Origin: an uncultured Planctomycetota bacterium
GTDB taxonomy: Bacteria > Planctomycetota > SZUA-567 > JAFGNG01
NCBI GenBank assembly: GCA_947311175.1
Contig: CAMZKK010000006.1
Span: forward strand, 1-8,789
Length of the DNA: 8,789 bases
Reading direction: 5' to 3'
Part shown: one piece after another, positions 1 to 7,133 of the stretch
How the letters are laid out: each line of letters opens with the position of its first letter
Position numbering within the stretch: the stretch's first letter is position 1
Position numbers and translations under genes: made by a program
Notes under the pieces: model-generated
Seen by the model: the letters and a program-made list of their open reading frames with translations, nothing else
Databases searched by the model: none
Told to the model about the DNA's origin: nothing

Positions 1-1
1 G

Positions 2-88
2 GCAGGCACTACAGGGGATTTTCTGTCTAAAGCTGCCGTATTTTACCCCAAAATGAAACTAAATCTCAAACAAAACAGAAACAAGTAG
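2..88 (+). CDS. possible 3' end of a gene entering from the left
   Basis: A plus-strand frame is open from the left edge of the window to a TAG at 86-88 and would encode the last 28 residues of a protein ending in a basic, polar tail (NLKQNRNK). I do not recognise it. In its favour, the stop is followed closely by an inverted repeat and a T run (100-154) arranged like a terminator for a plus-strand transcript. Against it, 28 open codons can arise by chance, and a start-less minus-strand frame of similar length is also open in this flank (about 97-201). The upstream sequence is needed to decide. Confidence 0.25.
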   Translation, partial: AGTTGDFLSKAAVFYPKMKLNLKQNRNK

Positions 89-99
89 AACCCTTACCC

Positions 100-154
100 A
101 TTTACCCAAAATTTTTCAGACCATTTTTCACCATTTTGGGAAAATATGTTTTTT
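100..154 (+). terminator. imperfect inverted repeat with T run, possible terminator
   Basis: The arms at 100-112 and 133-145 are reverse complements at 12 of 13 positions. The core is a perfect 8-bp CCCAAAAT/ATTTTGGG, and the intervening loop is 20 nt. Six T residues follow at 149-154 on the plus strand, which is the layout of an intrinsic terminator for a gene reading in from the left. The stem is AT-rich and the loop long, so it would be a weak one. Read from the minus strand (3' of folC), no compact T run follows the hairpin, so it fits folC less well. A third copy of the arm, TTTACCCCAAAAT, lies at 42-54. The segment could therefore also be part of a dispersed intergenic repeat. Confidence 0.35.
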
Positions 155-202
155 CGGACAGGCTCTATCTTAAGGGCGTGTGCTTGTTGATTAAATTTTG
201 CA

Positions 203-1576
203 TCAACTGCGAAATTTATATTTGTCTCTGATACGGTGAATTTCACCAACAAGGTATAGGCTGCCGGTGATGCAAATTAAATCGTTATTTTTGGTTTGTG
301 ATTTCATATCAATTATTGCATCAATTGAATTTTTGTTTATCTTGATATTTGTAAACGATAATTCACTAACGAGCTTTGCGACCTTTTCTGCTGATTGACA
401 GCGTGGGTGATTAAATTCGGTTATTGTTATATTTTCAGCCACAGGGATAATTGTTTTTAACATTTCTTCGATATCTTTGTCCTTGGCAAACGCTACTATA
501 AAATTAACTTTTGCTTTGTTGTTGGTTAGAAATCTTTGCTCTATGGTGTCAATCAATGCCAAAATACTTGCTTTGTTGTGCGCTCCATCTAATAGCATCC
601 ACGGTGATGACGATATTACTTCTATCCTTCCTGGTAATTTTATTTTATTGAAGGCAGATTTGATATTTTCTGTTTTTATCTCTCTTTTGGTTTGTTCTAA
701 AAAAGAAGATGATATCGTGCAAGCAAGAGTGGCGTTATGAAGTTGATGTGTTCCTAAGACGCTCATTTTGATATCCTTGTGGATTGTTTTTGGGGTGATA
801 ATGTCAATTATCTGTGAGTCGTTAATTGATGTTATTTCTTTGGATAACTCATAATTAAAATTCTCTTCACCAAAAAAAATATAAGGACAGTTATTCTTGG
901 TAGCGATATTTTTTAGTATCTTTTTTGCTTTGTTTGTTTGCTTGCCAAAAATTGTTGGGATTGCGGGTTTTATTATTCCTCCTTTTTCGGCGGCAATGTT
1001 TTCTATGCTTGAACCCAATTGTGTGGTGTGGTCTATGCTTATGGGAGTAATTCCGCACACTGTTGGATTTATTATATTGGTTGCATCTAATCTGCCACCG
1101 AGTCCAGTTTCGATGATTGCAACATCAACTATGCTTTTGGAAAAAGCGATAAATGCAAGGGCAGTGATTATTTCAAAATAGGTAAATTGATGTTCATCGT
1201 TATTTGCGTTAGTTATTCCTTGTTTTATTTGTAATTCGTTAAAGCACTTGCAGAAAAATTCTTTAGAGACAAGTTCATTATTAATTTTTATTCGTTCTCG
1301 AATATCTATCAAATGAGGTGAGGTATATAATCCAACCCTTAATCCTGACTCTTGCAGAATCATCGCAATCATTGTTGCGGTTGAACCTTTGCCCTTGGTT
1401 CCGGCAATGTGAATTGCTTTGAAGTCGTTTTGCGGATTATTGCATCTTTGTAGTAATCTTTTGATTCCATCTAAACCAAAATCGTTTGAATCAGCATTGA
1501 CCTTGCGTTCATAATTGGTAAATGAATCAAGGTATTCTAAAATCTCGCTAAATTCAGCTTTGACTGTATTTGTCAC
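203..1576 (-). CDS. folC: bifunctional dihydrofolate synthase / folylpolyglutamate synthase
   Basis: This cytoplasmic Mur-ligase-family enzyme adds glutamate to dihydropteroate and then further glutamates to reduced folates, using ATP. The 457-residue product, near the usual bacterial length, carries the expected motifs in order. These are the P-loop GTKGKGS (59-65), YTSPHL shortly after, ETGLGGRLDATN (156-167), a DH pair followed by EKGGIIKP (197-204, holding the lysine that is carbamylated in this family), DGAHN (330-334) and a C-terminal TGSLYLVGE (437-445). The start is taken as GTG at 1576 because GAGG sits six bases upstream (1586-1583). An in-frame TTG at 1588 would add four residues but overlaps that ribosome site and has a poor one of its own. 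The gene begins 17 bp after the stop of the S41 protease gene on the same strand, so the two probably share a transcript. Bacterial enzymes of this length are usually bifunctional, but sequence alone does not prove both activities. Confidence 0.95.
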   Translation of the reverse strand: MTNTVKAEFSEILEYLDSFTNYERKVNADSNDFGLDGIKRLLQRCNNPQNDFKAIHIAGTKGKGSTATMIAMILQESGLRVGLYTSPHLIDIRERIKINNELVSKEFFCKCFNELQIKQGITNANNDEHQFTYFEIITALAFIAFSKSIVDVAIIETGLGGRLDATNIINPTVCGITPISIDHTTQLGSSIENIAAEKGGIIKPAIPTIFGKQTNKAKKILKNIATKNNCPYIFFGEENFNYELSKEITSINDSQIIDIITPKTIHKDIKMSVLGTHQLHNATLACTISSSFLEQTKREIKTENIKSAFNKIKLPGRIEVISSSPWMLLDGAHNKASILALIDTIEQRFLTNNKAKVNFIVAFAKDKDIEEMLKTIIPVAENITITEFNHPRCQSAEKVAKLVSELSFTNIKINKNSIDAIIDMKSQTKNNDLICITGSLYLVGEIHRIRDKYKFRS

Positions 1577-1582
1577 TGATGA

Positions 1583-1586
1583 CCTC
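1583..1586 (-). promoter_or_regulatory. Shine-Dalgarno site of folC
   Basis: GAGG on the minus strand lies six bases before the GTG at 1576-1574. This ideal spacing is the reason for choosing the GTG over the TTG at 1588-1586, whose third base overlaps this site. Confidence 0.6.
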
Positions 1587-1593
1587 AACTCAA

Positions 1594-3906
1594 TTACTTT
1601 TTATCGTTGTCTTCATTTGGTAGTGGTGGATACAGTTTAGCCTTTCGTTCCTTTTCTTTCTTTGCTTCTTCTTTGACCTTTTTTGCATACCATGTATATA
1701 TCGGAATATTGTTATCTTTGTCGGTAATTGATTTCCTCAGCTCCATTATTGCTGTTTGTAGCGGTTGATTTTCTTGGATGTCAACAACCACTTTTATTCC
1801 TTTTTCGGTTTCAAGGTAAGTTACTAATGCTCGTCTGATTTCATGTCTGATGTCGTTGTCATTTATTTCAATCTTTTCATCTTTGATTTTCGCTTTCAAT
1901 TTGTCAATCTCTGGATACCGCATTACATCTCCATGATCAAAATTAAGTAGAGCGGTGAATTCCTTCATATATTTAGGGTAGGTCTCTCTGACATAGTCAG
2001 AAACGATTAGGCTATCTATCAGTTTTTTTCTGGCTTCAAAGCTTGCCATTGATAGCTCAGGAACCTTTACTTTTACGTCAGGTTTTATTCCTTTGCCGTG
2101 AATACATTCTCCATTTGGTAAATAGTATTTTGCAATGGTGAGTTTTAGACAGGTTCTTCGACCGGTACTACGCACCCATAGGAGTTGTTGTACTGAGCCT
2201 TTGCCAAAGGTCTTCTCACCAACAAAGATAGCTCGTTTGTTGTCCTTTAAAGCACCTGTTACGATTTCTGAGGCACTTGCAGAGGATGAGTTGGCAAGGA
2301 CAACTATTGGGTAATTTGGTTCTGTGCCAAAGCCATGACTGTAATATTCTTTTCTACTATGAACTCCTGGCTTGCCTTCGCTATAAACAATTAATTTTCC
2401 GCCATCGAGGAATTTGTCACTGATTTTTACTGCTGATGACAGCATCCCTCCGGGGTTGTTGCTAAGGTCTAAGATTAATCCCTTCATTCCTTGTTTTCTT
2501 AGTTTTTTGAGTGCTTTGTTAAGTTCAACAGGAGTTGAGTCTTCTCTGCCAAATCTTTCAATCCTTATATAGCCAATCTTGTCTGGTAGCATTTTATGTT
2601 TAACGCTAGGTATATTTATTTTTTTTCTTTTAACGGTAAACACTTGTGGCTTATTCCATTTTCTTCGCCAAACAGTGAGATTAACCGTTGTTCCCGGTTT
2701 TCCTTTTAGCTTACTAATAATTTCTTTTTGAGTGTTGTTTTTGATTTCATCACCATTGATTTTTTCAACCCAGTCCATTGCCCGTAATCCAGCCTTAAAT
2801 GCAGGCTCGTTATACATTGGAAGGAGGATGGTGAATCGTCCGTTTCTTACGCCAACCCATGCTCCAATCCCACCATATTCGCCATCAATCTGTTCGCTCA
2901 TTTCGGTAAGGTCAGCTTGGTCAAGGTAGTTGCTGTATGGGTCAATTGATTGGGCAAGTGCCTTCGCTGCATTCGTTGCAAGTTTTAGGCTTGATACTCG
3001 TTCGCGTTCTCTTTTTCGTTCTTCTTTGTCTCCAGATTGATCTATTGCATAATTTACTTCAATTAGGTCAACAACCTCCTGAACGAGGCGTGCTGCAAGT
3101 AAATCCTTAGTGCCTACCTTATCTATTTCCGACCAACTATTAATATCCACCAAGAGCTTTTCTGTGCCCAAGCTTAGGGTTGGGTGGTCTGCTAATTGAC
3201 GAAGAATTGGAGATACTTCGGTAAAATTCCCTTTAATCATTGCGGAACGTGCACGATATTTTAAGACATTTCTTGCTTCATCCCCACTTCTACCCGGCTT
3301 GAAAACAAGGTTTTTGAGAAGGCTTACGGTTTCGTTTAATGGCAGAAATGTAGCAAGTGCAAGTGCGGCTTGATTTCGTGCTCGAATGCTTTTCGATGAA
3401 AGCAGTTTCTTAAGTTTGTCTTCAGCGCTAGCACCATGAGTTAGACGCCAAAGAGATTTTGCTAATTCAACCTTAAGGAAATCTGATGTATTTGTTTTTA
3501 GTAATTCTCTAATTAAAGTTGTCGCATATTCTCCACCCTCTGTTCCCATAACAGTAATGGCATCAAGTTTTATGTTTTCTTTGGCTTTTTTAGATAATAT
3601 TATTTTTTTCAATGCCTTGCATGCTTCGTCTTGACTCCCAAGATGCATTAGGGTATAGCTTATTGCAAGGGTGTTTCTGTCGTTTTTGCTATTGTTTTTG
3701 AGTGATGCCTGCAGAGCAGGAATTGCGGTATTGCCAAGCGCTAATATTTTGTCGGTATAGAATAGTACCGGCTCACCTTGTTCAAGATTGTCAATTGTTT
3801 TGAGGACTTCTTTGATTACCTTTTGAGGGTTTTGTTCATCAGCTGTAAGGGGTACGGTTGTGCTTGTCAATATTAATAACAGAAACAGGTGGATTATTTT
3901 TCTCAT
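1594..3906 (-). CDS. secreted HEAT-repeat S41 C-terminal processing peptidase
   Basis: This is a serine protease of the Tsp/CtpA (S41A) family, which trims or degrades envelope proteins outside the cytoplasm. The 770-residue product starts with a signal peptide (MRK, then a hydrophobic run to about A22, with no lipobox). Residues about 45-250 form a helical region of HEAT-like repeats, for example around 58-70, 112-137, 145-170 and 175-205. Next come the tail-protease lead-in DPYSNYL (322-328), a PDZ domain (about 342-428) and the catalytic S41 domain. The Ser/Lys dyad aligns as S544 in SASASE and K569 in TFGKG, with D555 at the position of E. coli Tsp Asp441. NPGG lies at 484-487. The C-terminal tail from about 740 is highly charged. 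The ATG at 3906 is preferred because GGAG lies nine bases upstream; an in-frame TTG at 3921 would put charged residues ahead of the signal peptide. CtpA-type enzymes usually have no N-terminal HEAT array, so that part may recruit substrates or an adaptor (inference). Confidence 0.92.
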   Translation of the reverse strand: MRKIIHLFLLLILTSTTVPLTADEQNPQKVIKEVLKTIDNLEQGEPVLFYTDKILALGNTAIPALQASLKNNSKNDRNTLAISYTLMHLGSQDEACKALKKIILSKKAKENIKLDAITVMGTEGGEYATTLIRELLKTNTSDFLKVELAKSLWRLTHGASAEDKLKKLLSSKSIRARNQAALALATFLPLNETVSLLKNLVFKPGRSGDEARNVLKYRARSAMIKGNFTEVSPILRQLADHPTLSLGTEKLLVDINSWSEIDKVGTKDLLAARLVQEVVDLIEVNYAIDQSGDKEERKRERERVSSLKLATNAAKALAQSIDPYSNYLDQADLTEMSEQIDGEYGGIGAWVGVRNGRFTILLPMYNEPAFKAGLRAMDWVEKINGDEIKNNTQKEIISKLKGKPGTTVNLTVWRRKWNKPQVFTVKRKKINIPSVKHKMLPDKIGYIRIERFGREDSTPVELNKALKKLRKQGMKGLILDLSNNPGGMLSSAVKISDKFLDGGKLIVYSEGKPGVHSRKEYYSHGFGTEPNYPIVVLANSSSASASEIVTGALKDNKRAIFVGEKTFGKGSVQQLLWVRSTGRRTCLKLTIAKYYLPNGECIHGKGIKPDVKVKVPELSMASFEARKKLIDSLIVSDYVRETYPKYMKEFTALLNFDHGDVMRYPEIDKLKAKIKDEKIEINDNDIRHEIRRALVTYLETEKGIKVVVDIQENQPLQTAIMELRKSITDKDNNIPIYTWYAKKVKEEAKKEKERKAKLYPPLPNEDNDKK

Positions 3907-3915
3907 CTTAACTAA

Positions 3916-3919
3916 CTCC
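3916..3919 (-). promoter_or_regulatory. Shine-Dalgarno site of the S41 protease gene
   Basis: GGAG on the minus strand lies nine bases before the ATG at 3906-3904. It lies just inside the longer frame that begins with TTG at 3921. This argues that the TTG is not the start and that the protein begins directly with a signal peptide. Confidence 0.6.
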
Positions 3920-3930
3920 AAATTATGGTA

Positions 3931-3958
3931 TTGAAAATTTAAACAATAACGGTATCAT
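3931..3958 (+). promoter_or_regulatory. sigma70-type promoter for aroA
   Basis: TTGAAA (3931-3936) and TATCAT (3953-3958) each match the -35 and -10 consensus at five of six positions and are separated by 16 bp. Transcription would start near 3965, giving a leader of about 55 nt before the aroA ATG. A weaker second pair, TTGCAA (3973-3978) and TATATA (3996-4001) with a 17-bp spacer, would leave almost no leader. On the minus strand the same region reads TATGAT (3959-3954), a possible -10 for the protease gene, but I find no matching -35. Confidence 0.5.
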
Positions 3959-4019
3959 ATTAAAGTTGTGATTGCAATTTTTTTATTTTATATTTTATAT
4001 AGATTGGCTTGGTTGTGTT

Positions 4020-5312
4020 ATGTTATACAAAAGTTCAAATTCAGTTCTTAGTGGTGAAGTGTTGGTTCCCGGTTCAAAAAGTCATACCGTTCGTGCATTG
4101 ATTTTCGGGATGCTTGCAGAGGGGGTTAGTGTTATTAAAAATCCACTTATTTCTGGCGATTCAAAATCTGCCATTAATACGGTGCGTGCATTGGGCGCTA
4201 GGGTTGATGAATCAAGTGATTGCGAGGTCTGGACGGTAGAAGGTCTTGCAGGAAATATCAAGCCGGCGGATGATGTGGTTGATGTCCTTAATAGTGGAAC
4301 AACACTTTATTTGGCAATGACGATAGCTGCCTTGGCAGATGGATTTACGGTTTTTACCGGTGATGAACAGATTCGTTCTCGACCTGCGGAAAACCTAATG
4401 GCTGCCTTGCGAGGTTTAGGTGCGGAGGCATATTCAACGAGAAATAATGGGTGTGCTCCGATAGTTATTGGTGGTGCGGTTAGTGGTGGTGAAATTAGTA
4501 TTGAATGTCCAACCTCACAGTATTTATCATCGCTTTTGATTGGTTTGCCGGCAGCGAAGATTGATGACAATTCAAAGTTTATTATCAATGTGCCGCTTTT
4601 GCATGAACAACCGTATGTGCATATGACATTGAGATGGCTTGACGAATTAGGAATAAAAATTGATTACAATGAGGATTTGACACGGTTTGAGATAACCCCA
4701 AATCAAAAATACCCATCTTTCGAAAAGGCAATTGCCGGTGACTTTTCAACCGCTACTTTTTTTCTTTGTGCGGCAACTCTTTCAGGTAAAGAGGTTTTGG
4801 TTAAGGGTCTTGATATGTCAGATATGCAGGGAGATAAAGCAGTTGTTGAATATCTACGAGCTATGGGGGGGAAGATTGAGGAAGAAGAAGGTGCCCTTCG
4901 AGTGTTTGGTTCGTCCTTAGCGGGAGCTACTCTTGATTTAAATGCAACACCAGACGCTTTACCTGCAATGGCAGTTGTTGCTTGTTTTGCAAAGGGAGTT
5001 ACCAATATTATTAATGTTCCCCAAGCAAGGTTGAAGGAAACCGATAGGATTGCGGTTATGTGTAAAGAATTAAAAAAGTTAGGGGCTGATATTACAGAAA
5101 AAGAAGACGGTCTTATTATTAAGGGTGGTGGTTTGAATGGCGGAAGAGTTTGTGGGCATGCTGACCATAGAGTTGTTATGAGCCTATGTCTGGCGGGACT
5201 TTGTAGTCGGGATGACATTATTGTTGATACCGCAGAGGCAGTGGCAGTAACATTTCCTGATTTTGCAAAAAAGATGAAATCTATCGGTGCTTGCATTGTT
5301 GTGGCTGATTGA
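4020..5312 (+). CDS. aroA: 3-phosphoshikimate 1-carboxyvinyltransferase (EPSP synthase)
   Basis: This shikimate-pathway enzyme transfers enolpyruvate from PEP to shikimate-3-phosphate in the cytoplasm, one step before chorismate. The 430-residue length is normal for the family. Active-site motifs line up with E. coli AroA: PGSKSHTVR (17-25, substrate-binding K20, S21 and R25), the RP of RSRPAENL (R121, equivalent to Arg124), TSQYLSS (165-171), GDFSTATFFL (240-249), PDALPA (D312, equivalent to catalytic Asp313), RLKETDRI (337-344), DHR (382-384) and TFPDF (411-415). The PEP-binding loop is atypical: it reads LNSGTTLYL (90-98), where most relatives have GN and an Arg at the position of Y97. The ATG at 4020 gives the family's usual short lead-in to VPGSKS. 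An in-frame TTG at 3972 would add 16 hydrophobic residues and is rejected. No good Shine-Dalgarno site precedes the ATG. The stop overlaps the next gene's start. Confidence 0.95.
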   Translation: MLYKSSNSVLSGEVLVPGSKSHTVRALIFGMLAEGVSVIKNPLISGDSKSAINTVRALGARVDESSDCEVWTVEGLAGNIKPADDVVDVLNSGTTLYLAMTIAALADGFTVFTGDEQIRSRPAENLMAALRGLGAEAYSTRNNGCAPIVIGGAVSGGEISIECPTSQYLSSLLIGLPAAKIDDNSKFIINVPLLHEQPYVHMTLRWLDELGIKIDYNEDLTRFEITPNQKYPSFEKAIAGDFSTATFFLCAATLSGKEVLVKGLDMSDMQGDKAVVEYLRAMGGKIEEEEGALRVFGSSLAGATLDLNATPDALPAMAVVACFAKGVTNIINVPQARLKETDRIAVMCKELKKLGADITEKEDGLIIKGGGLNGGRVCGHADHRVVMSLCLAGLCSRDDIIVDTAEAVAVTFPDFAKKMKSIGACIVVAD

Positions 5313-5938
5313 TGGATTATTCCTTCGTCTTAGACAAAGAAAAAGATTCGCAATTGTTGATTGATGTCTATAACGTCTTAAGAAAGTCAATTGCTCAATA
5401 TTTTAAGGCACTGAGTTTCGCCACTAGTTTTTTCTTGGATAATAAGCTTCGCTATACGCTTGAGCTTTCTGACATTAGAGATTTAGGGGTAGATATTACA
5501 AAGAAAGAATGGCAAGACATATTGTATCGGATTGATGTTTATTCTGGTGAAGATGGGGTGAAGGTTTTAAGGGGAGAGGATATAAATTCTTTTGTAATAG
5601 ACAATATTGCTTTTCTTGATTATGTCATTATTTGTCGTGCTGAATTGTTCCCGGGTATTCATGATTTTTTATATAGTCAGATTGAAGGTAGTATCTCGGT
5701 AGCAAGATATATGTTGAGAATGGCACGCTTGAATCCATGGGAAACACCACCTTGGTTCGAATTTCACGGTGTAACGTTTAAGCATGGCGAAGATATAATT
5801 ATTTTTCTGAATAATCAGCCAGAGTCTGTTTCTGATTTAAAAAAACAAATTAGAGTAAGTTTTCGTAAGGCAATCTTAGAACTTGATATTATTAAAGGGC
5901 AAATTTTTGATTTGCAGAGTGAGAATAAATCAAACTAG
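5312..5938 (+). CDS. hypothetical protein coupled to aroA
   Basis: I do not recognise this 208-residue protein. Its ATG shares one base with the aroA stop (TGATG) and has no strong Shine-Dalgarno site of its own, so translation probably depends on ribosomes finishing aroA. A TTG one codon earlier (5309) is also possible. The product looks soluble: no signal peptide, no clear membrane helix, and a mix of predicted helices. A distinctive proline- and tryptophan-rich stretch, NPWETPPWFEFHG, occurs at 141-153, and the region after it (about 172-202) looks helical and charged. I looked for a chorismate mutase or shikimate kinase signature, which would suit the neighbour, and saw neither a P-loop nor a convincing AroQ pattern. 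Base composition matches its neighbours, so there is no sign of recent transfer. The coding call rests on length, coupling and composition; the function is unknown. Confidence 0.8.
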   Translation: MDYSFVLDKEKDSQLLIDVYNVLRKSIAQYFKALSFATSFFLDNKLRYTLELSDIRDLGVDITKKEWQDILYRIDVYSGEDGVKVLRGEDINSFVIDNIAFLDYVIICRAELFPGIHDFLYSQIEGSISVARYMLRMARLNPWETPPWFEFHGVTFKHGEDIIIFLNNQPESVSDLKKQIRVSFRKAILELDIIKGQIFDLQSENKSN

Positions 5939-6110
5939 CACAAAAGTAATATCTCCACCTTTGTACAATAAAAAAATAATTATTGAGGCATGGCAAGTTT
6001 TTCATCAGTAAAAAATAAAATAACCACAATGGTTTTGAAGAAAATAGAAAGATTATCCGATATGTATATTAATTGATTGTGTCCTTTCAGTGTAAAGGCG
6101 TATATATGAT

Positions 6111-6114
6111 GGAG
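6111..6114 (+). promoter_or_regulatory. Shine-Dalgarno site of pilM
   Basis: GGAG lies seven bases before the GTG at 6122. Two ATGs just upstream (6106 and 6109) are out of frame with PilM, so the GTG is the only start that gives the family's usual short lead-in to the LGLDIG motif. Confidence 0.6.
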
Positions 6115-6121
6115 ATTTTTT

Positions 6122-7132
6122 GTGGCACGTACTAGAAGTGTATTAGGGTTAGATATCGGTACTCATAGCGTTTGTGCGGTTGAACTTACCGGTAGCGGCG
6201 ATGATGTTGCAGTGACCGGTGTTGGGTGGGAGAGAATCCCCTCTCCAGAGTTGATTGGCGATACGGTACTGGCAATGTTGTCTGAGAACAATTTGAAAAC
6301 AAAAAATGTGGTTACATCTGTTAGTGGCAGGTTGGTAATTGTTAGATATGTAAATATGGCAGAAATGTCACCGGAAGAATTGCTTAATGCGGTAAAGTAT
6401 GAAGCAGACAAATATATCCCATATAGTGTAGATGATGTTCAGTTGGCATGTCAGCAGCTAGGAGGGGTTGATCAAAAAAATCAAACAAGGGTGTTGCTCG
6501 TTGCTGCTAAAAAGAAATTGATAGAAGACCATGTTGCAATGTTGAAGGGGTTAAGTATTAGACCAACAACCATTGATGTGGATTTCTTCGCACTTGGCAA
6601 CGCATTTGAGTTGTGTAATCTAAATAATCGTTTAATTGGTGAGGGCGAAGCAATTGCGTGTGTTGATATTGGCTCTTCAAAAACCAGCATTTGTATAATG
6701 AGAAGTGACAGTGACTGTTTTACTAGAGAGGTATTTACCGCTGGAAGTAGCATGACAAATGCAGTTGCCAAAAGGTTTGGCGAAGAAGCAAAAGATGTGG
6801 AATTGATGAAAGAAGATCCGGGTGATGCGATTGAGGCAATGCAGGAATCTATAATGCCGGTACTTGAGGATATTGGCAGCGAGGTTCGTCTATCATTTGA
6901 TTATTACGAAAATCAATTTGATCATCAAGTTAGTAAGGTATTCTTATCTGGTGGATCTATTCAATTTCCTGGAATAGTTGAGAATCTTGGTGGAATTTTT
7001 GAAGTGGAAACAGAAGCGTTTTCGCCTTTTGAATATCTTGAGATAGCGACAAATAATGACATAGTCTTGCATGAAAAGGCTGCAGACATGGTGGTTGCCC
7101 TTGGTTTAGCATCCAGAATAAGGGGAATGTAA
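6122..7132 (+). CDS. pilM: type IV pilus assembly protein PilM
   Basis: PilM is an actin-like (FtsA-related) cytoplasmic ATP-binding protein that sits under the inner membrane and binds the N-terminal tail of PilN, linking the pilus motor to the envelope. The 336-residue product has the family's motifs: phosphate-1 LGLDIGTHSV (8-17), EADKYIPYSVDDVQL (94-108, the characteristic PilM segment), phosphate-2 VDIGSSKTS (181-189), the adenosine-motif FLSGGS (274-279) and a closing ALGLA helix (326-330). There is no signal peptide or membrane helix, as expected. An oddity is Cys18 in the phosphate-1 loop, where relatives usually carry Lys (SVKxVEL). The stop is one base before the pilN start, so the genes are tightly coupled. 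The protein could serve a type II-like system instead of pili, but separate PilM, PilN and PilO proteins favour the type IV pilus family. Confidence 0.93.
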   Translation: MARTRSVLGLDIGTHSVCAVELTGSGDDVAVTGVGWERIPSPELIGDTVLAMLSENNLKTKNVVTSVSGRLVIVRYVNMAEMSPEELLNAVKYEADKYIPYSVDDVQLACQQLGGVDQKNQTRVLLVAAKKKLIEDHVAMLKGLSIRPTTIDVDFFALGNAFELCNLNNRLIGEGEAIACVDIGSSKTSICIMRSDSDCFTREVFTAGSSMTNAVAKRFGEEAKDVELMKEDPGDAIEAMQESIMPVLEDIGSEVRLSFDYYENQFDHQVSKVFLSGGSIQFPGIVENLGGIFEVETEAFSPFEYLEIATNNDIVLHEKAADMVVALGLASRIRGM

Positions 7133-7133
7133 G

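Noticed and set aside
46..107. Four C-runs on the plus strand (G-runs on the minus), possible G-quadruplex
   Set aside because: Three of the runs are close together, but the fourth is about 40 bases away, and three are only three bases long. The loop would be too long for a credible quadruplex.
97..201. Start-less open frame on the minus strand just downstream of folC
   Set aside because: It is about 35 codons, has no start codon with a ribosome site, and covers the inverted repeat. It is more likely a chance open frame than a gene remnant.
897..1181. Plus-strand hydrophobic open frame antisense to folC
   Set aside because: It overlaps conserved FolC motifs, and its hydrophobicity follows from being the complement of that sequence. 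I see no independent coding evidence.
3972..4019. TTG-initiated 16-residue hydrophobic extension of AroA
   Set aside because: EPSP synthase is cytoplasmic and normally starts about ten residues before the PGSKS motif, which the ATG at 4020 provides. The TTG has no Shine-Dalgarno site and the extension is simply AT-rich spacer.
4703..5296. 197-codon open frame on the minus strand inside aroA
   Set aside because: It lies wholly within a well-supported gene on the other strand, its translation is low-complexity and proline/serine/alanine-rich, and it shows no recognisable domain.
6022..6034. Small hairpin AACCA/TGGTT that on the minus strand is followed by a T-rich tract
   Set aside because: The stem is only five base pairs, and no minus-strand gene ends here for it to terminate. 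In the plus direction no T run follows, so it is not a terminator for the upstream gene.
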